The notes beneath the pieces are model-generated. The model was given only the letters and a program-made list of their open reading frames with translations, was not told the DNA's origin and made no database searches. Source: Flavobacterium sp. (GTDB taxonomy: Bacteria; Bacteroidota; Bacteroidia; Flavobacteriales; Flavobacteriaceae). Taken from it: a stretch of 35,451 bases of DNA. Each line of letters opens with the position of its first letter. Position 1 is the stretch's first letter. The stretch covers positions 1 through 35,451 of the forward strand of contig JAGORP010000010.1 of NCBI GenBank assembly GCA_018062725.1. Reading direction: 5' to 3'. Position numbers and translations under genes: made by a program. Positions 24,797 to 32,721 of the stretch are shown piece by piece.

Positions 24797-24997
24797 ATGA
24801 AAATTACTTTTCAAACTAAAGAGCAAAGCAATTCACAACAGTTAGATGATTTTTTAAAATTATCTAAAGCAGAGCGTTTTTTTAGTTTTGTAATTCTTTC
24901 CAAAAAAATAAATTCTTTTCCGACTAAAAAAAGACTATTAAAGAATACTAATTTCATTATAGATTTCACAACAAAAGATGATTCAAAATTGGGATAA
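24797..24997 (+). CDS. Small partner protein of a nucleotidyltransferase
   Basis: 66 aa, basic and Lys-rich (MKITFQTKEQSNSQQ..., LSKAERFFSFVILSKKI, FPTKKRLLKNTNFIIDF). No known domain is recognised; a central helix with R-F-x2-F aromatic pattern stands out. It overlaps the nucleotidyltransferase gene by 20 bases in another frame, the arrangement of coupled gene pairs such as toxin-antitoxin operons. The stretch is AT-richer than its neighbours: a sampled line within it (24841-24900) has 14 GC of 60, against 23 of 60 for a line in rsmA. A role as antitoxin or specificity partner is inferred from context only. Confidence 0.75.
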   Translation: MKITFQTKEQSNSQQLDDFLKLSKAERFFSFVILSKKINSFPTKKRLLKNTNFIIDFTTKDDSKLG

Positions 24998-25460
24998 CGA
25001 AATTCAACAATTCATTGTTTTATGTGAAAAACAGGATGTTCGAATGTTAATGGTAGGGGGAGGTGCAGTTAATTTTCATGGTTATCAAAGACATTCCGCT
25101 GATGTTGATTTTTGGATTGAAACTACCGCTGAAAATTTTAAGAAACTAATTTTAGTTTTTCATGAAATGGGATTTGAACTTGAAGATTTCCCCGAAGAAG
25201 TTAAAAATCAAAATCAAAATATCTCTATTAAATTTTCACCTTCAAGTTTAAATTTAGAATTAATTACTAGGTTCTCAATCAATAAAACTTTTGAAGAAGC
25301 GTTCTTGCAAAGTGAAAAAGTAGAAGTAAAAGAATTGAATTTCTTAAGATGGAACGTACTTTCATTAGAAGATTTAATTACAAGTAAAATAAAAGCCGGA
25401 AGACCAAAAGATTTATTGGATATTCAACAATTAAAAGAAATTAACAAAGACCTATTATAG
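24978..25460 (+). CDS. MNT-type nucleotidyltransferase (AbiEii/DUF6036-like)
   Basis: 160 aa. The nucleotidyltransferase fold is shown by [23 protein letters not shown]: the GGG loop (27-29), then 12 residues to the catalytic pair D42-x-D44, with E94 in LNLELITRF as probable third carboxylate. The C-terminal [17 protein letters not shown] (about 136-152) is the helical signature shared with DUF6036/AbiEii-like proteins. Such enzymes transfer NMP to protein or tRNA and often act in toxin-antitoxin or phage-defence modules. Here no HEPN partner is present; instead a 66-aa protein overlaps its start. AT content is high (lines 25201 and 25321 have 10 and 14 GC of 60), which hints at acquisition. 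Confidence 0.85.
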   Translation: MIQNWDNEIQQFIVLCEKQDVRMLMVGGGAVNFHGYQRHSADVDFWIETTAENFKKLILVFHEMGFELEDFPEEVKNQNQNISIKFSPSSLNLELITRFSINKTFEEAFLQSEKVEVKELNFLRWNVLSLEDLITSKIKAGRPKDLLDIQQLKEINKDLL

Positions 25461-25477
25461 TCGATATATTCTATTCA

Positions 25478-26257
25478 ATGGATAAAGTAAAAGCAAAAAA
25501 ACACCTCGGTCAACATTTCCTTAACGATGAAAGCATCGCGCAACGCATTGCCGATTCTCTAACGCTTAATGGTTATAAAAAAGTATTGGAAATTGGCCCA
25601 GGAATGGGTGTTTTGACCAAATATTTACTCGATAAGCCTGTTGAGACCTATGTCATTGAAATCGATACCGAATCGGTGGAGTATTTGCAAACGCATTATT
25701 TAAAACTAAGTGATAAAATCATTTCTCAAGATTTTTTGAAATACGATATTTCCAAAGCATTGGGAAAGGAACCTTTTGCCATTATTGGAAATTTTCCATA
25801 CAACATTTCGACACAAATTGTCTTTAAAACCTTAGAACTTCGCGATCAAATTCCAGAATTTTCGGGAATGTTTCAAAAGGAAGTCGCCGAACGTATTTGT
25901 TCTAAAAAAGGCAGTAAAGTTTACGGCATTTTATCGGTATTAGCACAGGCTTTTTATGAGGTGGAATATTTGTTTACCGTTGACGAACATGTGTTTACAC
26001 CTCCACCAAAAGTGAAATCGGGTGTGATGCGAATGATCCGAAAAGAAAATTATCAATTGCCTTGTAGCGAAAAACTTTTATTTACTGTGGTGAAAACCGC
26101 TTTCAATCAACGTAGAAAAACGTTGCGAAATAGTTTAAAATCACTCAATCTATCGGATAGTTTGCGAAATGATAGTATCTTTGACCTTCGTCCGGAACAA
26201 ATTTCAGTCGAACAATTCATAGAACTCACTCAAAAAATAGAAGCCGATGGAGTTTAA
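25478..26257 (+). CDS. rsmA: 16S rRNA (A1518/A1519-N6) dimethyltransferase
   Basis: 259 aa. Begins [21 protein letters not shown], the KsgA N-terminus. SAM motif I is [11 protein letters not shown] (E38, G40, G42), and EID (61-63) binds the ribose. The catalytic motif is GNFPYN (N105-Y108), the Bacteroidota variant of [20 protein letters not shown] near the C-terminus contacts rRNA. It dimethylates two adenosines in helix 45 of 16S rRNA during small-subunit maturation. Its end overlaps the mgtE start by 11 bases, so the two are translated from one message. Confidence 0.97.
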   Translation: MDKVKAKKHLGQHFLNDESIAQRIADSLTLNGYKKVLEIGPGMGVLTKYLLDKPVETYVIEIDTESVEYLQTHYLKLSDKIISQDFLKYDISKALGKEPFAIIGNFPYNISTQIVFKTLELRDQIPEFSGMFQKEVAERICSKKGSKVYGILSVLAQAFYEVEYLFTVDEHVFTPPPKVKSGVMRMIRKENYQLPCSEKLLFTVVKTAFNQRRKTLRNSLKSLNLSDSLRNDSIFDLRPEQISVEQFIELTQKIEADGV

Positions 26258-27599
26258 AATCAGCCAAGAATTTATTGCTCAAGTCGAGCAACTTATTAAT
26301 GAAAATCGTGCGCAAGAATTAGAAACCTTGTTGCAGGATATTCACTTTGCTGATATTGCTGATATTTTGGATGAGCTCGACGACTATGGAGCCAGTTATG
26401 TCTTTAAATTATTGGATTCTGAAACGACTTCTGAAGCGCTGTTGGAATTAGATGATGAGGTACGTGAAAAAATCCTTCGTAACCTTTCTGCCAAAGAAAT
26501 TGCAGAAGAAATTGACGAATTAGATACCGATGATGCTGCCGATATTATTGCCGAATTACCACAATCTAAAAAAGAACAGGTAATTTCGGAATTAGAGGAT
26601 GTAGAACATGCTAAAGATATTGTCGAACTTTTGCGCTACGATGAAGACACCGCTGGTGGATTGATGGGTAAAGAGCTGGTAAAAGTCAATGAAAACTGGA
26701 ATGTGCTTACCTGTGTCAAAGAAATGCGTCATCAAGCCGAAAATGTACAACGCGTGCATTCTATTTATGTGGTAGATGATGAAGATCGATTAAAAGGACG
26801 CCTTTCTCTAAAAGATTTATTGACCACTTCAACCAAAACGCCAATTAGCGATGTATACATCAAAAAAGTTGACTATGTAAAAGTAGACACTAAAGATGTT
26901 GAGGTTGCTCGTATCATGCAAAAGTATGACTTGGAAGCCATTCCGGTGGTAGATGAAATGGGTTGTTTAGTTGGTCGTATTACCATTGATGACATTGTAG
27001 ATGTAATTAAAGACGAAGCTGATAAAGATTACCAGTTAGCTGCGGGTATCTCACAAGATGTAGAAGCGGATGATAGTATTCTGGAACTCACGCGTGCTCG
27101 TTTGCCTTGGTTGGTTTTGGCCTTGTTTGGAGGTTTTATTTCGGTGAAATTATTAGGTTTATTCGAAGGTGCAATGAAAGACCACGGCGGGTTATTTTTC
27201 TTTACACCGCTTATTGCCGCTATGGCTGGAAATGTTGGAGTGCAATCTTCTGCCATTATCGTACAAGGTTTGGCTAACAACACCATTAGTGGATCTATTT
27301 TAAACCGATTGTTAAAAGAGATTTCGTTAAGTTTGTTAAACGGAGCAATTCTTGCTACCATTCTATTTACGGGTAGTCATTTCTTATTAGGGGTTGATAT
27401 CAATTTGGGAATTACAGTAACTGTTTCCTTAATTTCTGTAATTATAATTGCCTCTTTAATTGGAACTTCTATTCCGTTATTGTTAGACAAATTCGGAATT
27501 GATCCAGCACTTGCCACGGGGCCATTTATCACAACCAGTAATGATATTTGCGGAATTTTGATTTATTTTTCTATTGCCAAAGCTATTTTAGGATTCTAA
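26247..27599 (+). CDS. mgtE: MgtE magnesium transporter
   Basis: 450 aa. The N-terminal superhelical domain (about 1-125, [18 protein letters not shown] repeats) is followed by two CBS domains (about 130-255, [20 protein letters not shown] and [22 protein letters not shown]). These form the cytoplasmic Mg sensor. Five helices follow (about 275-450), with [16 protein letters not shown] and the pore region [20 protein letters not shown] carrying the Mg-coordinating Asp. The channel lets Mg2+ in when cytoplasmic Mg is low. It overlaps rsmA by 11 bases. No Mg riboswitch was seen upstream, which fits its place inside an operon. Confidence 0.96.
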   Translation: MEFKISQEFIAQVEQLINENRAQELETLLQDIHFADIADILDELDDYGASYVFKLLDSETTSEALLELDDEVREKILRNLSAKEIAEEIDELDTDDAADIIAELPQSKKEQVISELEDVEHAKDIVELLRYDEDTAGGLMGKELVKVNENWNVLTCVKEMRHQAENVQRVHSIYVVDDEDRLKGRLSLKDLLTTSTKTPISDVYIKKVDYVKVDTKDVEVARIMQKYDLEAIPVVDEMGCLVGRITIDDIVDVIKDEADKDYQLAAGISQDVEADDSILELTRARLPWLVLALFGGFISVKLLGLFEGAMKDHGGLFFFTPLIAAMAGNVGVQSSAIIVQGLANNTISGSILNRLLKEISLSLLNGAILATILFTGSHFLLGVDINLGITVTVSLISVIIIASLIGTSIPLLLDKFGIDPALATGPFITTSNDICGILIYFSIAKAILGF

Positions 27600-27624
27600 A
27601 CAATTTACATACAAAAGCTAGGTG

Positions 27625-27744
27625 TTAGTGGCACCCACAATCAGTATCACAATTCTTTTTTGTTTTCTTTTTTCCAAAGAACTTTTTATACAGAAAAAAA
27701 ACCGCGACAAGTAATAAACCAAATGCAATTATTTCTTGTATCAT
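27625..27744 (-). CDS. FeoB-associated Cys-rich membrane protein
   Basis: 39 aa from ATG 27744 (MIQEIIAFGLLLVAVFFLY). One membrane helix is followed by KKFFGKKKTKK and the Cys-rich end NCDTDCGCH. This is the layout of the FeoB-associated Cys-rich family. A longer frame begins at 27867 inside feoB, but the short form starts with a four-base ATGA overlap with the feoB stop, as expected for translational coupling. The three Cys and the terminal His could hold Fe(II) or a metal ion near the FeoB pore; the precise role is not known. Confidence 0.88.
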   Translation of the reverse strand: MIQEIIAFGLLLVAVFFLYKKFFGKKKTKKNCDTDCGCH

Positions 27745-29834
27745 TTTAGTATTTGATAAGCGATTAAAGCGGTTAAATAAGCGAAACCAGACATAAAAAG
27801 TAACTGTACCAATGGCCAACGCCAAGAGTTGGTTTCTTTTTTGGTGATCGCCAAGGTACTCACACATTGCATGGCAAATGCATAAAACAACAATAATGAA
27901 ACCCCAGAAGCCACATTAAAAAGACTTTCTCCGGTTCTTGGGTTAATTTCTTCGGCTAGTTTTTGTTTGATGGTAGCGTCTTGGTTTTCAGAATCTTCAA
28001 TGCTGTAAATCGTGGCTAACGTTCCCACAAATACTTCACGAGCGGCAAAAGAAGAAACAATGGCGATACCAATTTTCCAATCATAGCCTAAGGGAGCAAT
28101 TACGGGTTCAATTGTTTTTCCAATAATTCCAATGTAGGAATTTTCTAGTTTGTATGAAGCTGTTTTGGAGGCTATATTTTCGGTCGAATTGCTTTGAGCA
28201 GCAACAATTTTTTCGGCATTTCTAAAGTTTTCTCCAGGGCCATATGAAGCCAAAAACCATAAAACAATTGATAGAGCCATGATGATTTTTCCAGCACCAA
28301 AGACGAATGATTTTGTTTTTTCAATCACATTGATGGCCACATTTTTAAACATCGGCATTTTGTAATTGGGCATTTCAACCACGAAGTAGGATTTCGATTC
28401 TATTTTTAAGGATTTATGCAACACATAAGCGGAAATAAAAGCCATAGTGAAACCTATTAAATACATCAACATCAGAGCAAATCCTTGCATGTTGAAAAGG
28501 TATAAAATACGTTTGTTAGGGACTATCATCGAAATAATGATCGCATACACGGGTAATCTTGCCGAACAAGTAGTAAAAGGCGTAACCAAAATAGCAATAA
28601 GACGTTCTTTCCAGTTTTCAATATTTCGGGTGGCCATGATGGCAGGAATAGCACAAGCAGTTCCAGAAATTAAAGGCACAACACTTTTGCCTGATAATCC
28701 AAATTTACGCATCGATTTGTCCATTAAAAAAACCACACGACTCATATAGCCGCTTTCTTCCAAAATGGAGATAAATAAAAACAAAAAGGCAATTTGAGGT
28801 ATAAAAATGATAATCCCTCCAAGTCCTGGAATGATACCTTGGGTAATTAAATCGGTTAAAATTCCTTTTGGTAAAATGGAAGCTGTCCACGAAGCTAAAG
28901 ATGCAAAACCGCTATCGATAAAATCCATAGGAATGCTCGCCCAATCGAAAATCGCTTGAAAAATAACCATCAAAATGAAGAAGAAGATGACATATCCAAA
29001 GACTTTATGCATCAAAATTCGATCAAAGGTACTTCTTAAGTCTTTGGCCGTGGTTAAATCGATGGTTTGGCCTATTTTTAAGGTGTCATTTATAAATTGA
29101 TACCTTTTTATGGTTTCTTTATGTTGTAATCGCTTGAGTTGGTCTTTTGATTTTGCAAACGATTGATTAGGAAGTTCTTTTCGGTCTAAATTCACAAAAT
29201 TCACATCTTGTGTAATAACGAGCCATAATTTATATAAGGATTGATTTGGGAATGCTCGACGTAGGTTTCCAAAATATTCGGTGTCAATTTCCGAAGCATT
29301 CAAACACGGTTCGGTTGGAATGTTTCTAAAGTTGACGATTAGGTTTTTCAATTCTTCGATGCCTTCTCCTTTGCGTGAGCTGGTTAAGGCAATTTTAGTT
29401 TTGAGTGTTTTCTCCAAAAACGGAATATCTAATGAAATGCCTTTGTATGACATTCTATCGGCCATATTGATAACCAAAATGGTAGGAATTTCTAGATCTT
29501 TTATTTGGGTAAATAAAAGCAAATTGCGTTTTAGATTTTCAACTTCGGTAACCACAATGGCAACATCTGGATAATCTTTATCGTTTTTGTTTAAAAGCAA
29601 TTCGATGACAACATTTTCATCCAGTGAGCTCGCATTTAAACTGTATGTTCCTGGCAAATCAAGAATGGTTGCTTTGAGGTTAGAAGCGAGTTTGCAAACT
29701 CCAACTTTCTTCTCTACGGTAATACCGGGATAGTTTCCTACTTGTTGATTTAAACCAGTTAATTGGTTAAAAACAGACGTTTTACCAACATTCGGATTTC
29801 CAATTAAGGCGATATTTATATTTCCAACTTTCAT
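27741..29834 (-). CDS. feoB: Ferrous iron transporter B
   Basis: 697 aa. The N-terminal G domain has G1 GNPNVGKTS (12-20), G3 DLPG (59-62) and G4 NMAD (123-126). A helical spacer region follows. The membrane part (about 275-697) has two Gate-type halves with PLISGTACAIPAIMATRNI (Cys in the proposed pore), PFTTCSARLPVYAI and the later SSFAAREVFVGTL. FeoB moves Fe2+ across the inner membrane with GTP/ATP hydrolysis by its G domain. It begins one base after feoA and overlaps the Cys-rich protein gene, giving the order feoA-feoB-Cys-rich. Confidence 0.97.
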   Translation of the reverse strand: MKVGNINIALIGNPNVGKTSVFNQLTGLNQQVGNYPGITVEKKVGVCKLASNLKATILDLPGTYSLNASSLDENVVIELLLNKNDKDYPDVAIVVTEVENLKRNLLLFTQIKDLEIPTILVINMADRMSYKGISLDIPFLEKTLKTKIALTSSRKGEGIEELKNLIVNFRNIPTEPCLNASEIDTEYFGNLRRAFPNQSLYKLWLVITQDVNFVNLDRKELPNQSFAKSKDQLKRLQHKETIKRYQFINDTLKIGQTIDLTTAKDLRSTFDRILMHKVFGYVIFFFILMVIFQAIFDWASIPMDFIDSGFASLASWTASILPKGILTDLITQGIIPGLGGIIIFIPQIAFLFLFISILEESGYMSRVVFLMDKSMRKFGLSGKSVVPLISGTACAIPAIMATRNIENWKERLIAILVTPFTTCSARLPVYAIIISMIVPNKRILYLFNMQGFALMLMYLIGFTMAFISAYVLHKSLKIESKSYFVVEMPNYKMPMFKNVAINVIEKTKSFVFGAGKIIMALSIVLWFLASYGPGENFRNAEKIVAAQSNSTENIASKTASYKLENSYIGIIGKTIEPVIAPLGYDWKIGIAIVSSFAAREVFVGTLATIYSIEDSENQDATIKQKLAEEINPRTGESLFNVASGVSLLLFYAFAMQCVSTLAITKKETNSWRWPLVQLLFMSGFAYLTALIAYQILK

Positions 29835-29835
29835 G

Positions 29836-30072
29836 TTAGATGGGGTTAGAAATAGTAATGGTTATGGCTTCTGCAGTTTCTAAACGGATGGCTAAATGTG
29901 AATCATTCACAATTAAATATAAAGGATCACCAAAAGGAGCAACTTGTAATAATTGTACTTCGTTTCCTGGTAAACAACCCATTTCGAGTAATTTTAAAGG
30001 AACTTTGTCGATATCAAAATCGTCAATAATACCTTTTTGCCCTACTTGTAATTGTGCTAAATTTAGTTTCAC
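29836..30072 (-). CDS. feoA: Ferrous iron transport protein A (FeoA)
   Basis: 78 aa, an SH3-like beta-barrel of the FeoA type: MKLNLAQLQVGQKGIIDDFD, followed by LKLLEMGCLPGNEVQLLQVAPFGDPLYLIV and the terminal AIRLETAEAITI. FeoA is a small cytoplasmic partner of FeoB that helps control uptake. Only one base separates it from feoB. A minus-strand -7 box TACTTTTG (30096-30103) lies upstream. Confidence 0.95.
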   Translation of the reverse strand: MKLNLAQLQVGQKGIIDDFDIDKVPLKLLEMGCLPGNEVQLLQVAPFGDPLYLIVNDSHLAIRLETAEAITITISNPI

Positions 30073-30095
30073 TTATTTAGATTGAATTAAGATTA

Positions 30096-30138
30096 CAAAA
30101 GTAAGAATTAAAATCCTTCTAAATATGATAATTGTTAG
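30096..30138 (-). promoter_or_regulatory. Putative feo promoter and imperfect palindrome
   Basis: The -7 box TACTTTTG (30096-30103, minus) lies 23 bases before the feoA start. Just upstream, 30119-30138 is an imperfect palindrome of the form CTAA-N2-ATNATNAT-N2-TTAG, 14 of 20 positions symmetric, which might bind an iron regulator. No proper -33 TTG was found. Confidence 0.4.
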
Positions 30139-30151
30139 TTTTAAAACAGAA

Positions 30152-30778
30152 TTACTTTATTTCTTCAAATGATTTTACCCCTTGTGTAGGAACTTCGTTT
30201 TGAGGGGTTGGAGTGGTTTCGTTTGTTTTTCCGCCAATGTTTTTGATCATAACGGCTTCACCTTCTTCCAATGGAATGTGGCTTCGGCGTACAATTTCTT
30301 CAATTTGATCGTTAATAGCATTGACTTCCAGGTTTAAGTCGGTGACCATCGTTATCACTCTTTTTTGGGGAATACGATCGATATTCAGAAACATATTTAA
30401 GGCTCTGAGTTTGGTGTTTAAAGCAGATAAACGACTTTTAAATTTGGGCTTGTTGAGTTGGTTGGGAATGCTACCTTGCAGGGCATCTGCTTTCTGAACT
30501 AAACTTTTGGTTTTGATTTTAAAAGCATTAATCGTTGAAGCTGGTTTTTGTTGTAATTCATTATTAAATACACGCCATTCGTTCCAACTAGTTGCAATGA
30601 TTTGAGATTCGGGTGTAAGAGAACGAACCGGAAAATTCCAAGCTTTGTTAATAGCATTAAAGACTAATTCCTTTTCTTTTTTGTCCTTTTGAATTTCTAT
30701 TTCGCGGATTTTTGTATCTTCTTTACACGCTGAAAAGAAAAACAAGACCATAAGACTATATATGATTGGTAATTTCAT
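30152..30778 (-). CDS. Conserved lipoprotein, unknown function
   Basis: 208 aa. The lipoprotein signal MKLPIIYSLMVLFFFSAC ends at Cys18. The mature part is mainly helical: IREIEIQKDKKEKELVFNAI, a second helical segment around LNKPKFKSRLSALNTKLRALN, then VITMVTDLNLEVNAINDQIEEIV. The C-terminal tail is Thr/Pro/Gln-rich and low in complexity. It looks like a helical lipoprotein of the type seen in Flavobacteriia, with no recognised domain or active site. A complete promoter (30800-30831) lies upstream. It is divergent from the threonine dehydrogenase gene, and its relation to feo is only proximity. Confidence 0.82.
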   Translation of the reverse strand: MKLPIIYSLMVLFFFSACKEDTKIREIEIQKDKKEKELVFNAINKAWNFPVRSLTPESQIIATSWNEWRVFNNELQQKPASTINAFKIKTKSLVQKADALQGSIPNQLNKPKFKSRLSALNTKLRALNMFLNIDRIPQKRVITMVTDLNLEVNAINDQIEEIVRRSHIPLEEGEAVMIKNIGGKTNETTPTPQNEVPTQGVKSFEEIK

Positions 30779-30799
30779 TTACTAAATACTTTGAAACGA

Positions 30800-30831
30800 C
30801 AAAAGTACGATTTTTGTTTTTACGTTGTCAA
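30800..30831 (-). promoter_or_regulatory. Promoter of the 208-aa lipoprotein gene
   Basis: On the minus strand: TTG (30829-30831), 21-base spacer, TACTTTTG (30800-30807), 21 bases before the start codon. Both elements match the Bacteroidota consensus. Confidence 0.7.
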
Positions 30832-30870
30832 AAGTGTTAAAGAACTTAAGAAAGGCATTCAGATTATTGG

Positions 30871-30878
30871 TATATTTG
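30871..30878 (+). promoter_or_regulatory. Putative -7 box for the threonine dehydrogenase gene
   Basis: TATATTTG is a perfect TAnnTTTG match 18 bases before ATG 30897. No TTG lies at 17-21 bases upstream, so the -33 element is weak or different. Confidence 0.55.
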
Positions 30879-30896
30879 TCTACCTAATTAACTACG

Positions 30897-31850
30897 ATGA
30901 ACACAAAAATATTGATAATTGGTGCTTGCGGCCAAATCGGGACTGAACTAACACAAAAACTTCGCGAAATATATGGGAATGATAATGTGGTCGCTTCCGA
31001 TATTAGAAAATTAAATATTGATGTAGTCAATGACGGTATTTTCGAAGTAGTCAATGCTTTGGATTATAACCAAATTGAACATCTTATTGAAAAATATCAA
31101 ATTACCGATGTGTACTTGATGGCGGCTTTGCTCTCTGCTACGGCCGAAAAAAACCCTGCTTTTGCATGGGACTTAAATATGAATTCACTTTTTCATGTGT
31201 TGAATTTAGCCAAGGCGGGTAAAATCAAAAAAATATATTGGCCTTCTAGTATTGCTGTTTTCGGACCAACAACACCAAGAGAAAATACTCCTCAATACAC
31301 TATTATGGAGCCTTCAACGGTGTACGGAATTAGTAAACAAACTGGCGAACGCTGGTGTGAGTATTACCACAAACAATACGGAGTAGATGTGAGAAGTTTG
31401 CGTTATCCTGGATTGATTTCTTGGAGTTCTCCTCCTGGAGGTGGTACGACCGATTATGCGGTTGATATTTATCACAAAGCGATTACCGAAGGGAAATTCA
31501 CTTCGTTTTTATCGGAAGATTCAGGTTTGCCAATGATGTATATGGATGATGCCATCAAAGCGACCATTAACATTATGCAAGCTCCAGCAGACCAGATTAA
31601 AATACGTTCTTCGTACAATTTATCAGGGATGAGTTTTACACCCAAGGAAATTGCTGCCGAAATTAAAAAGCATTATCCAGATTTTACGATTAATTATGAA
31701 CCCGATTTCCGACAAAAAATCGCCGATAGTTGGCCTGCCAGTATTGACGATACTTCTGCAAGAGAAGATTGGGGATGGAAAAACGATTATAACTTAGAAA
31801 ACATGACGGTTGAAATGTTTCAACAGTTAAAAGAAAATATCTACAAATAA
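30897..31850 (+). CDS. L-threonine 3-dehydrogenase, SDR type
   Basis: 317 aa. Rossmann loop GACGQIG (G9, G12, G15) and the SDR catalytic Tyr143-x3-Lys147 in VYGISKQTGERW. YPGLISWSSPPGGGTTDYAV (about 170-190) is characteristic of the SDR threonine dehydrogenases, which differ from the zinc-dependent Tdh of E. coli. It oxidises threonine with NAD+ to 2-amino-3-ketobutyrate, the first step to glycine and acetyl-CoA via Kbl, or to aminoacetone. No kbl gene is in the window. It is preceded by a -7 box and is divergent from the lipoprotein gene. A related epimerase activity cannot be fully excluded. Confidence 0.9.
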   Translation: MNTKILIIGACGQIGTELTQKLREIYGNDNVVASDIRKLNIDVVNDGIFEVVNALDYNQIEHLIEKYQITDVYLMAALLSATAEKNPAFAWDLNMNSLFHVLNLAKAGKIKKIYWPSSIAVFGPTTPRENTPQYTIMEPSTVYGISKQTGERWCEYYHKQYGVDVRSLRYPGLISWSSPPGGGTTDYAVDIYHKAITEGKFTSFLSEDSGLPMMYMDDAIKATINIMQAPADQIKIRSSYNLSGMSFTPKEIAAEIKKHYPDFTINYEPDFRQKIADSWPASIDDTSAREDWGWKNDYNLENMTVEMFQQLKENIYK

Positions 31851-32360
31851 TTATTTGTTCATTTCCTTCGGTTGTGAAAATTTAGAAATCAAAGCGTCTT
31901 CTATAGGCGCTTTAATTTTTGTAACTTCATCAGAGTTATCATTTGGAACCGTCATGGACAGAACATAATGTTTGATTTTCCATTCTTTACCTATTTTCAT
32001 TAGCACACCACTTCCTCGGCAAATTTTCATTTGTGTATTCAAAAGCTCATCAAACCAAACTATTTTTTTATCCTTCGAAACATAAATATTTCGTTCCAAT
32101 GCCGTAAAATTCCATGCTCTTCCTTTATCAAAATAAGGTTTGGCAAATGCTATAAATTGATTTTTTGTCCAATTTTCGGTAGCATCAGTGCCTATATAAA
32201 TAGATTCTTCGGCCAAAACGTTAAAATAAGCCTCAAATTTTGCTTCGGCAGCAGCTTTGTGCCAATTGTCTAATAAGGCATTTATTTCGTTTGTTTCCTT
32301 CGATTGAGAAAAGGTATAACTACATAGTAATAAGGTGATAATTGCGAATATTGATTTCAT
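31851..32360 (-). CDS. Secreted NTF2-like (SnoaL-type) protein
   Basis: 169 aa. The signal peptide MKSIFAIITLLLCSYTFSQ precedes a cone-shaped NTF2-like domain: INALLDNWHKAAAEAKFEAYFNVLAEESIYIGTDATENWTKNQF in its first half, then KKIVWFDELLNTQMKICRGSGVLMKIGKEWKIKHYVLSM. These strands and the W-x-I-K-H-Y ending fit the SnoaL_3/DUF4440-like group. Such proteins bind small ligands or act as diverse enzymes; no catalytic set is clear here. It abuts the convergent threonine dehydrogenase without any gap and follows the 116-aa gene by ten bases, so it may be the last gene of the dxs transcript. Confidence 0.85.
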   Translation of the reverse strand: MKSIFAIITLLLCSYTFSQSKETNEINALLDNWHKAAAEAKFEAYFNVLAEESIYIGTDATENWTKNQFIAFAKPYFDKGRAWNFTALERNIYVSKDKKIVWFDELLNTQMKICRGSGVLMKIGKEWKIKHYVLSMTVPNDNSDEVTKIKAPIEDALISKFSQPKEMNK

Positions 32361-32370
32361 AAAAGTAATT

Positions 32371-32721
32371 TTAATAACGATTTCTGAACCAGACTTTTTG
32401 CCATTCTCTTTTTAATATCAAAAAAGTGACCTGTTCGGCAAGTTCCATAATATCGGAACCGTCCAATTTTTTTATTTGTTCTTCCGAAACATCTATAATA
32501 TACAGCAAGTTAAGGTATTCGGCGAATTTATGTTGAATTAATCGGTATATTTTTTCGTGCAGCTGAATTTTTAAATCGATAGGAGCAATCTCAACCGGGA
32601 AATCGATATTTTCGTTTGCGAGCGTAAAATCCTTATTTATTTGTTCGACTAACTTGATGTACAATGCTTCTTTCTGTGCTTCGGAAAGCAGTAAATCGGT
32701 ATTTTGCGGCGCTATGAACAT
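32371..32721 (-). CDS. Conserved cytoplasmic protein overlapping dxs
   Basis: 116 aa with no signal peptide or membrane helix. It is helical (LSEAQKEALYIKLVEQINKD, then LKIQLHEKIYRLIQHKFAEYLNLLY), and the C-terminus WQKVWFRNRY is basic and aromatic. IIDVSEEQIKKLDGSDI fits a helix-loop. It overlaps the dxs stop by 10 bases, so translation is probably coupled. Proteins like this appear next to dxs in Flavobacteriia (recalled, not searched). Function is unknown. Confidence 0.85.
   Translation of the reverse strand: MFIAPQNTDLLLSEAQKEALYIKLVEQINKDFTLANENIDFPVEIAPIDLKIQLHEKIYRLIQHKFAEYLNLLYIIDVSEEQIKKLDGSDIMELAEQVTFLILKREWQKVWFRNRY

Noticed and set aside
24797..25460. Classic HEPN-MNT toxin-antitoxin pair
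   Set aside because: The partner is only 66 aa and lacks the Rx4-6H motif of HEPN proteins, so the pair is reported as a possible module of another kind.
27625..27867. An 80-aa frame that reads back into feoB as a longer version of the Cys-rich protein
   Set aside because: The first 41 residues are out-of-frame feoB sequence. The internal ATG at 27744 gives the expected helix plus Cys-rich layout and an ATGA overlap.
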